Shown here: positions 8,073 through 15,631 of the stretch, one piece after another
Layout of the letters: the number at the start of each line of letters is the position of its first letter
Numbering within the stretch: the first letter of the stretch is position 1
DNA from: an uncultured Pseudomonadota bacterium
GTDB lineage: Bacteria; Myxococcota_A; UBA796; SXON01
Assembly: GCA_903900265.1 (NCBI GenBank)
Contig: CAIUMM010000235.1
Span: 1-37,342 of the forward strand
DNA length: 37,342 bases
Reading direction: 5' to 3'
Made by a program: the position numbers and the translations under genes
Notes under the pieces: generated by a model
What the model saw: only the letters and a program-made list of their open reading frames with translations
What the model was told of the DNA's origin: nothing
Databases searched by the model: none

Positions 8073-9751
8073 GACGCGCCTCCCATCTGCGCCGCCGCCT
8101 GCTTGATGGCGTCGGCGAAGGCGTTGACGAGCAGCTTGTCCTTCTCGGGATCGACCTCCGCAGCCTTGGACTTCCGCGTCCGCTTCGGCTTCTCGGCAGT
8201 CGGGACCGCCATCGGGGGTGCCGCGGGCGGCCACACGGGCTGCATGGACACGGTGGGGCGAGCCCTGGCGGGCCGGAGATCCGCGAGGCTCGCCACCTCT
8301 GCGAGGTCGCTGCCCTCGCGCGTGACGTTCGCGGTCCCGTCGCCACGGTGCTCGCGGACGATCCAGGTCTGCCCCCGGTACTCGACGCGATCCCCGTACG
8401 CGAATCCCGACTCGCGCTGGCCGATCCCGGCGGCGATGGTGTCCGAGGTGCGAGCCGCCTTCCCGATCTTCTGCTGCCCGGCCGAGCACGACTTCGCGGC
8501 CCGCGCCGCGGCGAGCGACACGCGCTCGGCGATGCGGCGCAGGGTCGCCACGATGTCGGGCTTCTCACCCCGGGCGACGGCGTCGCGCGCCTGGGTGTAG
8601 GCGTCCGCTCCGCGCCGCAGATCCTCCCACGCCATCTTCTGCTCCTTCCCGGAACAGAGCGGCGATTTGACCAGCGCCTCGGCGTGCCGGAGCAGCTTCC
8701 CGGCGCGGGCGAGCAGCTCGGGCGCCTCGGTGGAGCCCCAGAGCGAGCGCGAGAGCTCCTCGATGGCGGCGGCCTCCTTCTCGGTCGCCGACGCGATGTT
8801 GGCCACGCTGGTCGGGCACGACGGCGCCTCGGGCAGCGGGATCGACGCGAGCGGCGGGGCGACGGTCACCCCCGGCATCCCTCCAAGCCCGAACCCGGCC
8901 GCGATGTCCGGCGTCACGGTCGCCGTCGGGGAGGGTGACACGGAAACCGTGTCACCCTTTCCCCGGGTGAGCGCGCTCGCGTGCTTCTCGGCCTTGCCCT
9001 TCTCGCGCTTCCCGAACTTGGCGACGATGGCGCCGACATCGTTGACGACGACCCAGCCGTCGGCCTGCTCGACGGCACGGAAGGACGACCGCGGCTGGTA
9101 GCGCTCGGTCGGGTCGCGACGCTCGGTTGGCGGGCGCGGCGGGTACTGCGTGGCGTACTCGGGATCGACGGTGTTCCGGCGATGCGTGTCACGGAAGCTG
9201 CACGCCTCCGACACCATGCCCACCACGAGGCCCATGCCCGCGGTGATGGCGTCGGCGAGCGAGCTGCGCTCGACGCTGTCCGCCTTCGCCTGGCTGAACC
9301 ACTTGCCGGCCCGGTCGAAGGTCGCGGACCAGCGCCCATCCGGCTTCGACGCGAGCTTCAGCGTGCCGTAGCTCGCGACCTTTCGCTCAAGCAGCATCCG
9401 CGGCGTGCCGTTGTCGCAGAGCAGGACCCCGGCCCACTTGCCCTTGAGGGTGGCGGGGCCCGCGGGCGGCGGGGACGACTTGAGCCTGACGATCTCGGCG
9501 ACCGCGTCGGCGGGCGCGGCGTCGAGCTCGGGGGCGTGCGACGGGGCGAGGCCCAGATCCGTCCGCCACACCTTCGCCGGCTGCTTCTTGACCTGGTGGA
9601 CGAGCAGCGCCGTGTTGTCGCGCGGGCGCATGACGAACGCGACCTCGCCGCCGCAGCCGCGCCCGTAGGCGAGCAGTACGCGCGGGACGTCCTCGTCGGC
9701 ACCGACGACGTTGAGGCGGAACTTCTCGAGGCTGTTGGTGGTGGCGGTCAT
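8069..9751 (-). CDS. Conserved-looking 560-aa protein of unknown function
   Basis: The ATG at 9751 follows GGGGAAG and lies two bases after the stop of the preceding gene. The first 220 residues look globular with beta strands and an arginine-rich motif, SFRDTHRRNTVDPEY, near residue 200. This is followed by P-P-T-E-R-R-D-P-T-E-R-Y, which looks like a family signature although I cannot name the family. The middle (250-400) is Ser/Pro/Ala-rich with helices. Near 470 is a short SH3-like stretch (Y-G-D-R-V-E-Y-R-G-Q-T-W-I-V), and the C-terminus is Lys-rich. Its place next to the helicase-methyltransferase suggests a partner or a virion protein, but neither is shown. Confidence 0.65.
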   Translation of the reverse strand: MTATTNSLEKFRLNVVGADEDVPRVLLAYGRGCGGEVAFVMRPRDNTALLVHQVKKQPAKVWRTDLGLAPSHAPELDAAPADAVAEIVRLKSSPPPAGPATLKGKWAGVLLCDNGTPRMLLERKVASYGTLKLASKPDGRWSATFDRAGKWFSQAKADSVERSSLADAITAGMGLVVGMVSEACSFRDTHRRNTVDPEYATQYPPRPPTERRDPTERYQPRSSFRAVEQADGWVVVNDVGAIVAKFGKREKGKAEKHASALTRGKGDTVSVSPSPTATVTPDIAAGFGLGGMPGVTVAPPLASIPLPEAPSCPTSVANIASATEKEAAAIEELSRSLWGSTEAPELLARAGKLLRHAEALVKSPLCSGKEQKMAWEDLRRGADAYTQARDAVARGEKPDIVATLRRIAERVSLAAARAAKSCSAGQQKIGKAARTSDTIAAGIGQRESGFAYGDRVEYRGQTWIVREHRGDGTANVTREGSDLAEVASLADLRPARARPTVSMQPVWPPAAPPMAVPTAEKPKRTRKSKAAEVDPEKDKLLVNAFADAIKQAAAQMGGAS

Positions 9752-9753
9752 GG

Positions 9754-10410
9754 TCACTTCCCCAGCTTTGGGAGGATGAAGAACGCGGCGCCGGTGAGGC
9801 CGACCGCAGCGAGGAGCCAGACCCAGCCGCCGGAGGACCCCGGATTCGGGTTCGTCGGGTCGGGCGTGGGCGAGTTGGGCGCGGTCTGGTTGACCTTCGC
9901 GAGTTGGTCGGCGATGGACGGGTCCTTCTCGACGAGCGCCACCTCGTCGGAGAGCGTCTGCGCCTCCCGGTAGTGGACGACGGCCCACGCGACCCCGGTG
10001 AACGCGACGGCGATGACCGCCCCGGCCGCGGCGAGCGCGATCACGACGCCCGCCCACCCGACGGACACGGCGCCGGACTTCTCGGCCTCCGTCGCTGGGC
10101 GCTCGTAGGCAGTGTACCCGTTCGCGTGCGCGGTCCACGCGGTCAGCAGCTCGATGGTGCGCGCGAGCAATGCCTTGAGCGCAGGGTCACCCGGCTTGAC
10201 GGCGAGCGCCTGGATCACAAGCGCCTGGGTCCGGATGATGCGCGCACCGGTGCTCGCGACGATGGAGCGGTACGCCGCGACGACCCGCGCGAGCGCCTGG
10301 CTGTTGCTCGCGGCGGCCGACTCGACGCTGGCCAGCGCCTGCTCGGCGGAGATCCGCATCGCGTTGATCCGCTCAGTGACGGCTTCTGCGTTGATCGGGA
10401 GCGTGCTCAC
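9754..10410 (-). CDS. Two-span membrane protein, 218 aa
   Basis: The GTG at 10410 overlaps the preceding stop (GTGA) and is preferred to an ATG 27 bases upstream that would lie inside the previous gene. Residues 1-95 are Ala-rich and helical. Transmembrane span 1 is about 117-145 and span 2 about 195-214, separated by a Pro/Asn/Gly linker (T-P-D-P-T-N-P-N-P-G-S-S-G-G). Both termini probably lie on the same side. This topology is compatible with an inner membrane protein of a lipid-containing virus or a holin-like role, but no family is recognised. Confidence 0.65.
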   Translation of the reverse strand: MSTLPINAEAVTERINAMRISAEQALASVESAAASNSQALARVVAAYRSIVASTGARIIRTQALVIQALAVKPGDPALKALLARTIELLTAWTAHANGYTAYERPATEAEKSGAVSVGWAGVVIALAAAGAVIAVAFTGVAWAVVHYREAQTLSDEVALVEKDPSIADQLAKVNQTAPNSPTPDPTNPNPGSSGGWVWLLAAVGLTGAAFFILPKLGK

Positions 10411-11246
10411 CGGCCCCTCCGATCGTTGCAGTCGCACCCCACGTCAGCGGGGGCGGGAGCAGCGGGTTGGGCGGGAACGGCCGCAGCGGGCTGGGCCGGC
10501 GCGGGCGCTGCGGGCTGGGGCGCGAGCGCCTTCTGCACCTGCTTCTTCACGAGCGGAAACAGCAGCAGCGGCAGGATGCCGACGTTGTCCCCGGCGAGCC
10601 GCTGGGCCGCCTGGTCGCTCACGAGCTGGACGATGAACAGGCCGGGCTGGATCGTAGCGACCATCGCCCGCTGGCCGGGTCGGGTCGCGATCTTCGCGCC
10701 CGTCCCGAGCGCGACGGGCTTGGACCAGCGTGGCGTGACGAGTTGACCAGCCTTGGCCAGCAGCTCGCGGAGCGGGCGCTTCGGCGGTTCGGCGCCGACG
10801 TAGCCGTCGAGCCAGTTGCCCTCGGCGGCGGGCTCGGCCTCGGGGGCATCCGCGGGATCGTCACCCTCATCCGCCCCGTCATCCGACTCGCCAGGCTCTG
10901 GCTCGGGGATGTCGTCGAGTGCGGCGTCGGTCTCGTCCTCGCCGGGCTTCCGGGCGCGGGTCGGCTTCTTCGGCTTCCAACCGGCGGCCTTCAGGTCGCT
11001 CAACACGAGCCGCAGGTCGACCTTCGCCTTGCTGAGCGCGCGCTTCCACCCCAGCGGATGTTGGATCTGGAGGTGGCGCACCCGGGTCTTGAGCTTGCGG
11101 GCCCTGCGGAGCAGCTTGCGGATCTGCCGCTCCTTCGCGGAGAGCTTGCGCTTGGCGCCAGCGACGGCCTCCCCCGCGAACTCCGCGGAACGGAACTCGG
11201 AGGAGGAGACGACGCGGGCGCGGACGTAGCGGGACGAGGGGCTCAT
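10407..11246 (-). CDS. Charge-block protein with basic helix, acidic linker and Pro-Ala tail, 279 aa
   Basis: The ATG at 11246 overlaps the upstream stop (ATGA). Segments in order: a basic helix beginning S-A-K-E-R (about 35-70); an acidic linker rich in Asp, Glu and Pro (about 105-145); a beta-rich globular part with G-L-F-I-V-Q-L-V; a hydrophobic patch I-L-P-L-L-L-F-P-L-V; and a Pro-Ala-Gln repeat tail ending in C-D-C-N-D-R-R-G-R. The alternating basic and acidic blocks parallel those in the 241-aa product further upstream, which also has an A-K-E-R basic helix. A structural or DNA-organising role in a particle is possible. No family recognised. Confidence 0.6.
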   Translation of the reverse strand: MSPSSRYVRARVVSSSEFRSAEFAGEAVAGAKRKLSAKERQIRKLLRRARKLKTRVRHLQIQHPLGWKRALSKAKVDLRLVLSDLKAAGWKPKKPTRARKPGEDETDAALDDIPEPEPGESDDGADEGDDPADAPEAEPAAEGNWLDGYVGAEPPKRPLRELLAKAGQLVTPRWSKPVALGTGAKIATRPGQRAMVATIQPGLFIVQLVSDQAAQRLAGDNVGILPLLLFPLVKKQVQKALAPQPAAPAPAQPAAAVPAQPAAPAPADVGCDCNDRRGR

Positions 11247-11833
11247 TCGGACTCCCGGCGCCGTTGGCGCGAGCGTTGAGAGGCGTGGTGGCGTTGGCGG
11301 CCGGCCATCCGGTGCTCGGGATCGCGGCGGATCCCCGCGAGCCGGACGCGCGTGACGATGCGCTCGTGGCACTCGTCGCCGGTGAGGCGTTCGGGCAGCA
11401 TCCCGAGGCGGGCGGAGGGGTCGTCGAACCAGACGGTGCCGTTGACGACGTAGCGGACGACGCAGTGGTAGAGCCCGTGGCTTCCCTGGCGGACCTGGGT
11501 GGTCAGCGCGACTTCGGACGGGATGCTGGTGAGATTCGCCGCCTTCGCGGCGGCGTAGCCGGGGTCGCGCGGCGAGAGCGCCTTCCACCCGCGGGCGATC
11601 AGCTCACCGGCGCGCGCTGCCGCCAGCGCGTCGCAGTCCTCCCAGCCCTGGGCGAGCAGCTGGATGTAGTCGGACCAGGTCTCCTCCTCCTCGCGCCCGT
11701 ACTTCACGCTCGTCGCGTAGAGCAGCGGCAGCGACGGCCGCTCCCGGAGGAGCCGCGCGTTGCAGCGCGCCAGCCAGTTGAGCAGGCTGACGGCGTCGCG
11801 TTCGTTGAAGGTGAGGGCGACCGTGATGTTCAC
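11243..11833 (-). CDS. Transglutaminase-like cysteine peptidase of phage morphogenesis type
   Basis: The 196-aa product shows the conserved order of a transglutaminase-like fold found in many phage structural modules: W-E-D-C-D-A-L-A-A-A-R-A-G-E-L (Cys67 nucleophile followed by Asp), then Y-H-C-V-V-R-Y (His123), then D-D-P-S-A-R-L-G-M (Asp137/138). In phage homologues this reads G-D-C-E-D-L-A...H-V-V-V-R...E-D-P-S...L-G-M. Such proteins are usually virion components or processing peptidases. The last 30 residues are Arg/His-rich. It is the strongest single hint that the leftward operon builds a particle. It overlaps the next gene by ATGA. Confidence 0.65.
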   Translation of the reverse strand: MNITVALTFNERDAVSLLNWLARCNARLLRERPSLPLLYATSVKYGREEEETWSDYIQLLAQGWEDCDALAAARAGELIARGWKALSPRDPGYAAAKAANLTSIPSEVALTTQVRQGSHGLYHCVVRYVVNGTVWFDDPSARLGMLPERLTGDECHERIVTRVRLAGIRRDPEHRMAGRQRHHASQRSRQRRRESE

Positions 11834-11875
11834 GACGGTGTCCGGGTGAAAGGGGGTTGGGAGGCAGCGGAGGGA

Positions 11876-12283
11876 TCAGGTGTTGGAGAGCTGGAACGGG
11901 CCCGTCGAGACGAGGTCGACCTGGGCGATGACCGTCGGGGGCGTGCCGCCGCCGAGCACCACACGGGCCCGGATCCACGGGAGCAGCGGCGCGGCTGGCG
12001 TGTCGACGATCTCGCGGAAGAGCGCGGTCGTCGTGCGGCTGGTGCCGGTGGCGAGGTCGATCGATGAGCTGCCGTCCACTGACCCTTGGATCACGATCTG
12101 CGCAGTGGGCGAGCTCGCGCCGCCGGAGAAATCGATGCTGGTGACGAAGCGGTAGTCCTGGGTGTCGTCCATCAGCCGGTCCTGCCCCTCCGGGAGGACG
12201 CGGTAGGGCGTGCCGTCCGTGGTGACCGCGACGGATGGGGTCTTGAGCAGGGGGGTGGTGACGCGGTTGGCAAAGCACTTCAT
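11876..12283 (-). CDS. Beta-rich 135-aa protein, candidate virion component
   Basis: The sequence is almost wholly predicted beta: short alternating hydrophobic strands separated by Gly, Ser, Thr and Asp turns (for example T-S-I-D-F-S-G...A-Q-I-V-I-Q-G-S-V-D-G, then P-W-I-R-A-R-V-V-L-G-G and V-D-L-V-S-T-G-P-F-Q-L). The pattern of a noisy-data-like S-V-D-G-S-S-S-I-D followed by P-W-I-R-A-R is common in phage capsid-decoration and fibre proteins with jelly-roll or Ig-like folds. No catalytic motif is present. It lies between the peptidase gene and a second beta-rich gene. Confidence 0.55.
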   Translation of the reverse strand: MKCFANRVTTPLLKTPSVAVTTDGTPYRVLPEGQDRLMDDTQDYRFVTSIDFSGGASSPTAQIVIQGSVDGSSSIDLATGTSRTTTALFREIVDTPAAPLLPWIRARVVLGGGTPPTVIAQVDLVSTGPFQLSNT

Positions 12284-12301
12284 GGCGGCGGTCCTCGAAA
12301 A

Positions 12302-12940
12302 TCAGAGGTGGAGGAGGAAGACGAGGCGGTAGCTGTAGGTGCCCGCAGGGAGCACGAGGTGGACGTTGGCGGCATCCCCGATGGGCGCCCCGGGTTGGGG
12401 CTGGCCGGTCCCGGCGTACCGGGCGCGGGTGGTGCCGTTGACGTCCTGGAGCTCGATGAACGCCGTGCCGAGGAGCGTGGAATCGGAGAGTTCGAGTCGG
12501 ACGAACCGGGCCCATGGGGGCGGCTTCACGTCCGCGGTGCTGGCCCCGCCGCCGATGACCTGGGAGGTGTCACCCCGCACGGTCCATTGGTTCTCGGTGT
12601 CGGTCTGTCCGTCGGCGATCGCCGCTCGGCCCTGGATGTTCGTCGAGGTCGAGAGGTTCGACCCGAACACCTGGACCATCGTGGCGTGGACGCAGAGGCG
12701 GACGCTGTTCGGCACGTCGAGGAAGACCGTGCGCTGCGCACCGCCGCCGCCGGACCAGACGACCCGGGCCTCCCAGGGGGTGCCCTCGTCCGACCAGAGG
12801 TCGATGATGCGCCAGTCGCCGTCTCCCTGCCCAAGGGACTGTGCCGTGAGCACCTCGCCTTCCGCCCCCGCCGTCCCGGCGACCGTCGAAGCGGAGAGCT
12901 TCGCGAAGCCGGACCGGCGAGAGAGCCTGCAGGTGCCCAC
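12302..12940 (-). CDS. Beta-rich 212-aa protein, candidate virion component
   Basis: The start is a GTG at 12940 with GGTGAG just before it. The product is beta-rich with Gly/Ser/Thr turns (V-V-W-S-G-G-G-G-A-Q-R-T-V-F-L-D-V-P, then F-V-R-L-E-L-S-D and L-P-A-G-T-Y-S-Y-R-L-V-F). The last phrase, P-A-G-T-Y-S-Y-R-L, is typical of beta-sandwich domains. There is no signal peptide and no catalytic motif. Together with the neighbours of 135 and 241 aa it forms a run of three small beta proteins, as expected for capsid or spike subunits. The role is inferred from position and composition only. Confidence 0.55.
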   Translation of the reverse strand: MGTCRLSRRSGFAKLSASTVAGTAGAEGEVLTAQSLGQGDGDWRIIDLWSDEGTPWEARVVWSGGGGAQRTVFLDVPNSVRLCVHATMVQVFGSNLSTSTNIQGRAAIADGQTDTENQWTVRGDTSQVIGGGASTADVKPPPWARFVRLELSDSTLLGTAFIELQDVNGTTRARYAGTGQPQPGAPIGDAANVHLVLPAGTYSYRLVFLLHL

Positions 12941-12957
12941 AGCTCACCCCCGCCCGA

Positions 12958-13683
12958 TCAGCAGCGGACCGAACGGACCCGCACCCGGCCGTAGAAGGAG
13001 AGCTTCAGCGCGGTGGTGTTGGAGCCGGCGGTGTAGTTGATCGAGACCGGGACGCCGGCCTTGAGCACGCGGCCCTCGAACCCGGGACCGTGGTACGCGG
13101 TCGGCGCGAGGAGCGCGGCGTCGAGGTTGTCGAGCACGACCGGGTCGTCGCCCGAGATGATCGTGTTGATGGTCGCCCCGGTGTCGCCCGTCGCGAAGAT
13201 CTTGGAGAGGTGCAGGCTGGTGCGGGGCGTGAGGGTCACGCTCATGGCCTGCCCGACGGCGCCGGCCACGGTGCCGGTGACAGTGACGTTGCGCTGCACG
13301 ACCTTCCCCTTCCGGTGCTTGTTGATCTTCCGCTCGAGGTTGTGCTCGCGCTTCTTCAGGCGGGCCTCGCGGCGCTTGATGCGGTGGAGCTTCCGCTCCT
13401 TCGCGGTCATCCCGACCTCGTCGCCGGTCTCGTCGCCGTCGAAGTCCCCGTCCACGTCGCCGTCGATGTCGCCATCGAAGTCGCCGTCGAAGTCCCCGTC
13501 GATGTCGCCATCGAACTCGCCGTCGAGGTCGTCGTCGTCGAAGTCGTCGTCGTCATCCGCGCCGAAGTCGGGGACGGATTGGGTGCGGCCGCCCGGAGGC
13601 GAGGCGCGGAGGGAAGTGCGGTCGACCAGGCACTCGCCGGTGGCGGTGAAGGTCACGAGGGCCCAGAGGGGTGCGAGGTTCAT
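12958..13683 (-). CDS. Asp-Gly repeat, basic helix and C-terminal beta domain, 241 aa
   Basis: The ATG at 13683 follows AAGGA at a good distance. Domain order: N-terminal 40 residues; an extreme acidic stretch (about 41-90) of D-G-D-I and D-G-D-F units repeated about every four residues; a strongly basic predicted coiled coil starting T-A-K-E-R (about 92-128); and a beta-rich C-terminal domain (129-241) with G-D-T-G-A-T-I-N-T-I-I-S-G-D-D and L-K-L-S-F-Y-G-R-V. The D-G-D units resemble calcium-binding loops, although spacing is shorter than in RTX or dockerin repeats. The DNA of this stretch is a tandem 12-base repeat (13434-13546). The C-terminal domain is a candidate jelly-roll capsid or attachment domain. 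Confidence 0.6.
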   Translation of the reverse strand: MNLAPLWALVTFTATGECLVDRTSLRASPPGGRTQSVPDFGADDDDDFDDDDLDGEFDGDIDGDFDGDFDGDIDGDVDGDFDGDETGDEVGMTAKERKLHRIKRREARLKKREHNLERKINKHRKGKVVQRNVTVTGTVAGAVGQAMSVTLTPRTSLHLSKIFATGDTGATINTIISGDDPVVLDNLDAALLAPTAYHGPGFEGRVLKAGVPVSINYTAGSNTTALKLSFYGRVRVRSVRC

Positions 13684-13752
13684 GGCAGTTGTCCTTGTGT
13701 GAAGCGGTGAAACGAAGTGGGGTGGGTGGATGGGATGGAAGCGGGTGCTCGA

Positions 13753-14406
13753 TCAGTCGCGAGCACGGATGAAGCGACGGCGGCCGGAGACCTCCTCCTC
13801 GGAGTCCTCCTCCTCGCGATGGCGGCGGTGCGGACGCCGGTGGTGCCGGCCCTCGACGCGCTCGCCCTCGGTGCCCGGGGTCATGCGGACCATGCGGGCG
13901 ATCTCGCCGATGTCGTCGGCCGCGAGCTGGGGGACGCCGGCCGTGGCGGGGGCGGCGGCGGGCCCGGGGGTCTGGGCAGGGGGCGGCGTCGCGGGGGCGT
14001 TCTTTTTCTCGGCGAGCGCCTTGCCCGCGTGGCGGCCGATCCGGCCGATGCCCGCGGCGAGGAGCCCGTTCCCGATGGCGAGCGCGTGGCTCCCACCCTT
14101 GCCGGACATCGACTGGTAGAGCCCGTACCCGCCAACCAGAAGGCCGCCGCCGAGGCGGAGGTCCACGGGGCCGATGTCCATCTTCTCCTCGCCCAGGTAG
14201 CCCTCGGCAAAGGTGGCCACGAACACGGTGCCCTGCGTCTCCGCCGTCGCGATCACCGCGTCGGCCATCGTCTCCGACATCTCCTTGGCGCGGTTGAGCT
14301 GGCTCTTGACGCTCTTGACCTTGTCGAGAGCCTCCGCGAGCACGCTGCTCTTCTTGCCTTCGGGTACTTTGCCGCCTTGGATGGCCGTCTGCAGGGTCGC
14401 GCTCAT
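13753..14406 (-). CDS. Gly-rich hydrophobic protein, first gene of the leftward operon, 217 aa
   Basis: The ATG at 14406 has GAGG eight bases upstream; an in-frame ATG 90 bases earlier would read into unlikely sequence. Residues 1-65 form Lys/Glu/Ala helices (L-A-E-A-L-D-K-V-K-S-V-K-S-Q-L-N-R). The middle (about 75-135) is Gly/Ala-rich and hydrophobic (L-R-L-G-G-G-L-L-V-G-G-Y-G-L-Y, then N-G-L-L-A-A-G-I-G-R-I-G-R), like membrane-inserting or capsid-scaffold segments. A Pro-Ala linker and a His/Arg/Glu-rich C-terminus follow. It opens the operon directly below the 21-bp-phased repeat array. Confidence 0.6.
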   Translation of the reverse strand: MSATLQTAIQGGKVPEGKKSSVLAEALDKVKSVKSQLNRAKEMSETMADAVIATAETQGTVFVATFAEGYLGEEKMDIGPVDLRLGGGLLVGGYGLYQSMSGKGGSHALAIGNGLLAAGIGRIGRHAGKALAEKKNAPATPPPAQTPGPAAAPATAGVPQLAADDIGEIARMVRMTPGTEGERVEGRHHRRPHRRHREEEDSEEEVSGRRRFIRARD

Positions 14407-14521
14407 GAGGGTGCCTCGTGGGGGGTGGGTCCGGCTGGGCCGGTCGGGAGTGGGGTGGCCGAGGAGCCGGCCGACACGGAACACTATGCGGCCCATGATC
14501 GGCCTGAAAAGCCTGTTTCGC

Positions 14522-14794
14522 CTCCCGCGTCTCCCGCGGGGCGTCGGGAGAAGGATGGCGAATTGCGGGAGGCTGGGGCGGCGTTGCGGGAGAGTCAGAG
14601 CCCGACGCGGGAGAGCCTGAACCCGACGCGGGAGAGACCGGCGCTACGGCAGGAGAGAGGGCGACGGGCGCGGGACAGGCGCCCACCCCGGCGGGAGGCG
14701 GTGACGCAGACGCGGGAGCCGGACATCCACCCTCGGGAGATGGCATCGAGCGGAGCGGGAGAAGGCCGGCGGGACGCGGGAGGGGCGCGGGAGG
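14522..14794. repeat. 21-bp-phased array of the core GCGGGAGA (array 1)
   Basis: Copies of the core begin at 14544, 14565, 14586, 14607, 14628, 14649, 14670, 14691, 14712, 14733, 14755, 14776 and 14787. All intervals are 21 bp except one of 22 and the last of 11. Most copies match GCGGGAGA in at least 7 of 8 positions; the 13 bp between cores are not conserved. Two inverted cores lie at 14522-14528 and 14531-14537. The array fills the gap between the divergent 217-aa and DUF5990 genes. Two helical turns per unit put all cores on one DNA face. Iterons of an origin, a partition centromere or an enhancer for a cooperative binder are the likely choices. Confidence 0.85.
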
Positions 14795-14866
14795 ATACAG
14801 GCCGAACGTGGATCGTTTCGCCGGCCGCCGATGCTTCTCCGCCTGCTACTGCAAGAATTCGCGGTG

Positions 14867-15304
14867 ATGCGCCGCGTGGGTCTCCGCATCGTGGCCTCCC
14901 GCCTGCCGGGCCGGACCTGCGGACTGCACGAGGCGATCGCGGTCGGGCTCCAGGAGGGCAAGGCGTTCACCCAGCTCGTCGACGGGGACGCGCCGGCCGC
15001 GACCTGGGACACGCCGCTCGAGCTCGGCCGACACGACGACGGCGTCCTGCTGGCTCGCGGGCCCGCCGTGCATGGGCCCCGCGTCGAGCGCTTCGTGTAC
15101 CTGGCGTGGCTCGGCGACCTCGGGGGCGAGCGCCGGATGTTCCGCCGGGCGAAGCTCCAGCTCGACGGCGTGCCGGCCGATGTGCTCGACGAGGTCCTCG
15201 CCACGGGCCGGCCGCTGGTTGCCGAGCTCGGGCTCACCGACGCGAAGGGCGAGCCGGTGTGCGCTTCCGTGCGGCCGCCGCGGGTGCGGTGGTCGGTGGG
15301 CTGA
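14867..15304 (+). CDS. DUF5990 family protein
   Basis: The product matches the DUF5990 pattern as I recall it: an N-terminal L-R-I-V strand, G-L-H-E-A-I-A-V-G-L-Q-E-G-K, a central H-G-P-R-V-E-R-F-V-Y-L-A-W-L-G and a late F-R-R-A-K-L-Q-L-D-G-V segment. The family is of unknown function and is found in soil bacteria and myxobacteria. I prefer the ATG at 14867 (M-R-R-V-G-L-R-I-V), giving 145 residues; an in-frame ATG at 14831 would add twelve. No strong ribosome site is seen for either. It is transcribed away from array 1, which may control it. Confidence 0.65.
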   Translation: MRRVGLRIVASRLPGRTCGLHEAIAVGLQEGKAFTQLVDGDAPAATWDTPLELGRHDDGVLLARGPAVHGPRVERFVYLAWLGDLGGERRMFRRAKLQLDGVPADVLDEVLATGRPLVAELGLTDAKGEPVCASVRPPRVRWSVG

Positions 15305-15315
15305 CGCTCGCCGAG

Positions 15316-15631
15316 CGCCGGTCCCCGCGGTCCCCGACCTGACCCCGCCGCTGGCCCGCTACGGGAGCATGGGCGGGGACGGGATTGCGTGCGTTCCGGG
15401 CACCTTCTCCACGCCGGTCCCCGCGGTCCCCGCCTCCGCGCACCCAGGTAGTCCCCTCTGGGAGCAGACGATCGCTCCCTCCCTTTCCGACGCCGAGATC
15501 GGGGGGTGGATCGGTCGCGCGCGCCAGGGACTATGCCCCGCGAAAAGGCGGGGACAGCGGGGACTGAACTAGAAAGTACAGGAACTAGCTATGGAAACTG
15601 GTCCCCGGCGGGGTGGGGACCGACCGGGGAC
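15316..15631. repeat. Field of GGTCCCC / GGGGAC repeats with 9-bp paired spacing
   Basis: The block CCGGTCCCCGCGGTCCCCG occurs at 15318-15336 and again at 15414-15432; the flanking match extends the repeat to 21 bp (15316 and 15412). An inverted pair, GGGGACAGCGGGGACT, lies at 15550-15565. Further single cores occur near 15600, 15615 and 15626. Within each pair the cores are 9 bp apart. A small AT-richer patch with two ACTAG words (about 15567-15590) separates the inverted pair from the last cores. The field is noncoding and could be an operator, a recombination site or part of an origin. Confidence 0.7.

Noticed and set aside
11876..13683. Double jelly-roll major capsid protein
   Set aside because: The three beta-rich products are too short (135, 212 and about 110 residues of beta domain), and no A32/FtsK-like packaging ATPase is encoded in the window. 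A single jelly-roll remains possible but unproven.
13553..14746. Leftward open frame of about 400 codons with S-P-A-rich heptads over array 1
   Set aside because: It overlaps two better genes in a different frame, and its composition is what the repeat and high GC give by chance.
14522..14794. CRISPR array
   Set aside because: The repeat is only 8 bp with 13-bp gaps, and no cas genes are present. Period and core fit iterons or protein-binding sites.
13717..15342. Long rightward open frame of about 540 codons across array 1 and the leftward 217-aa gene
   Set aside because: It is antisense to a well-coded gene, has no ribosome site and overlaps DUF5990 in another frame. Its R-E heptad comes from the 21-bp phasing, and array 2 shows the core also occurs with non-triplet spacing.
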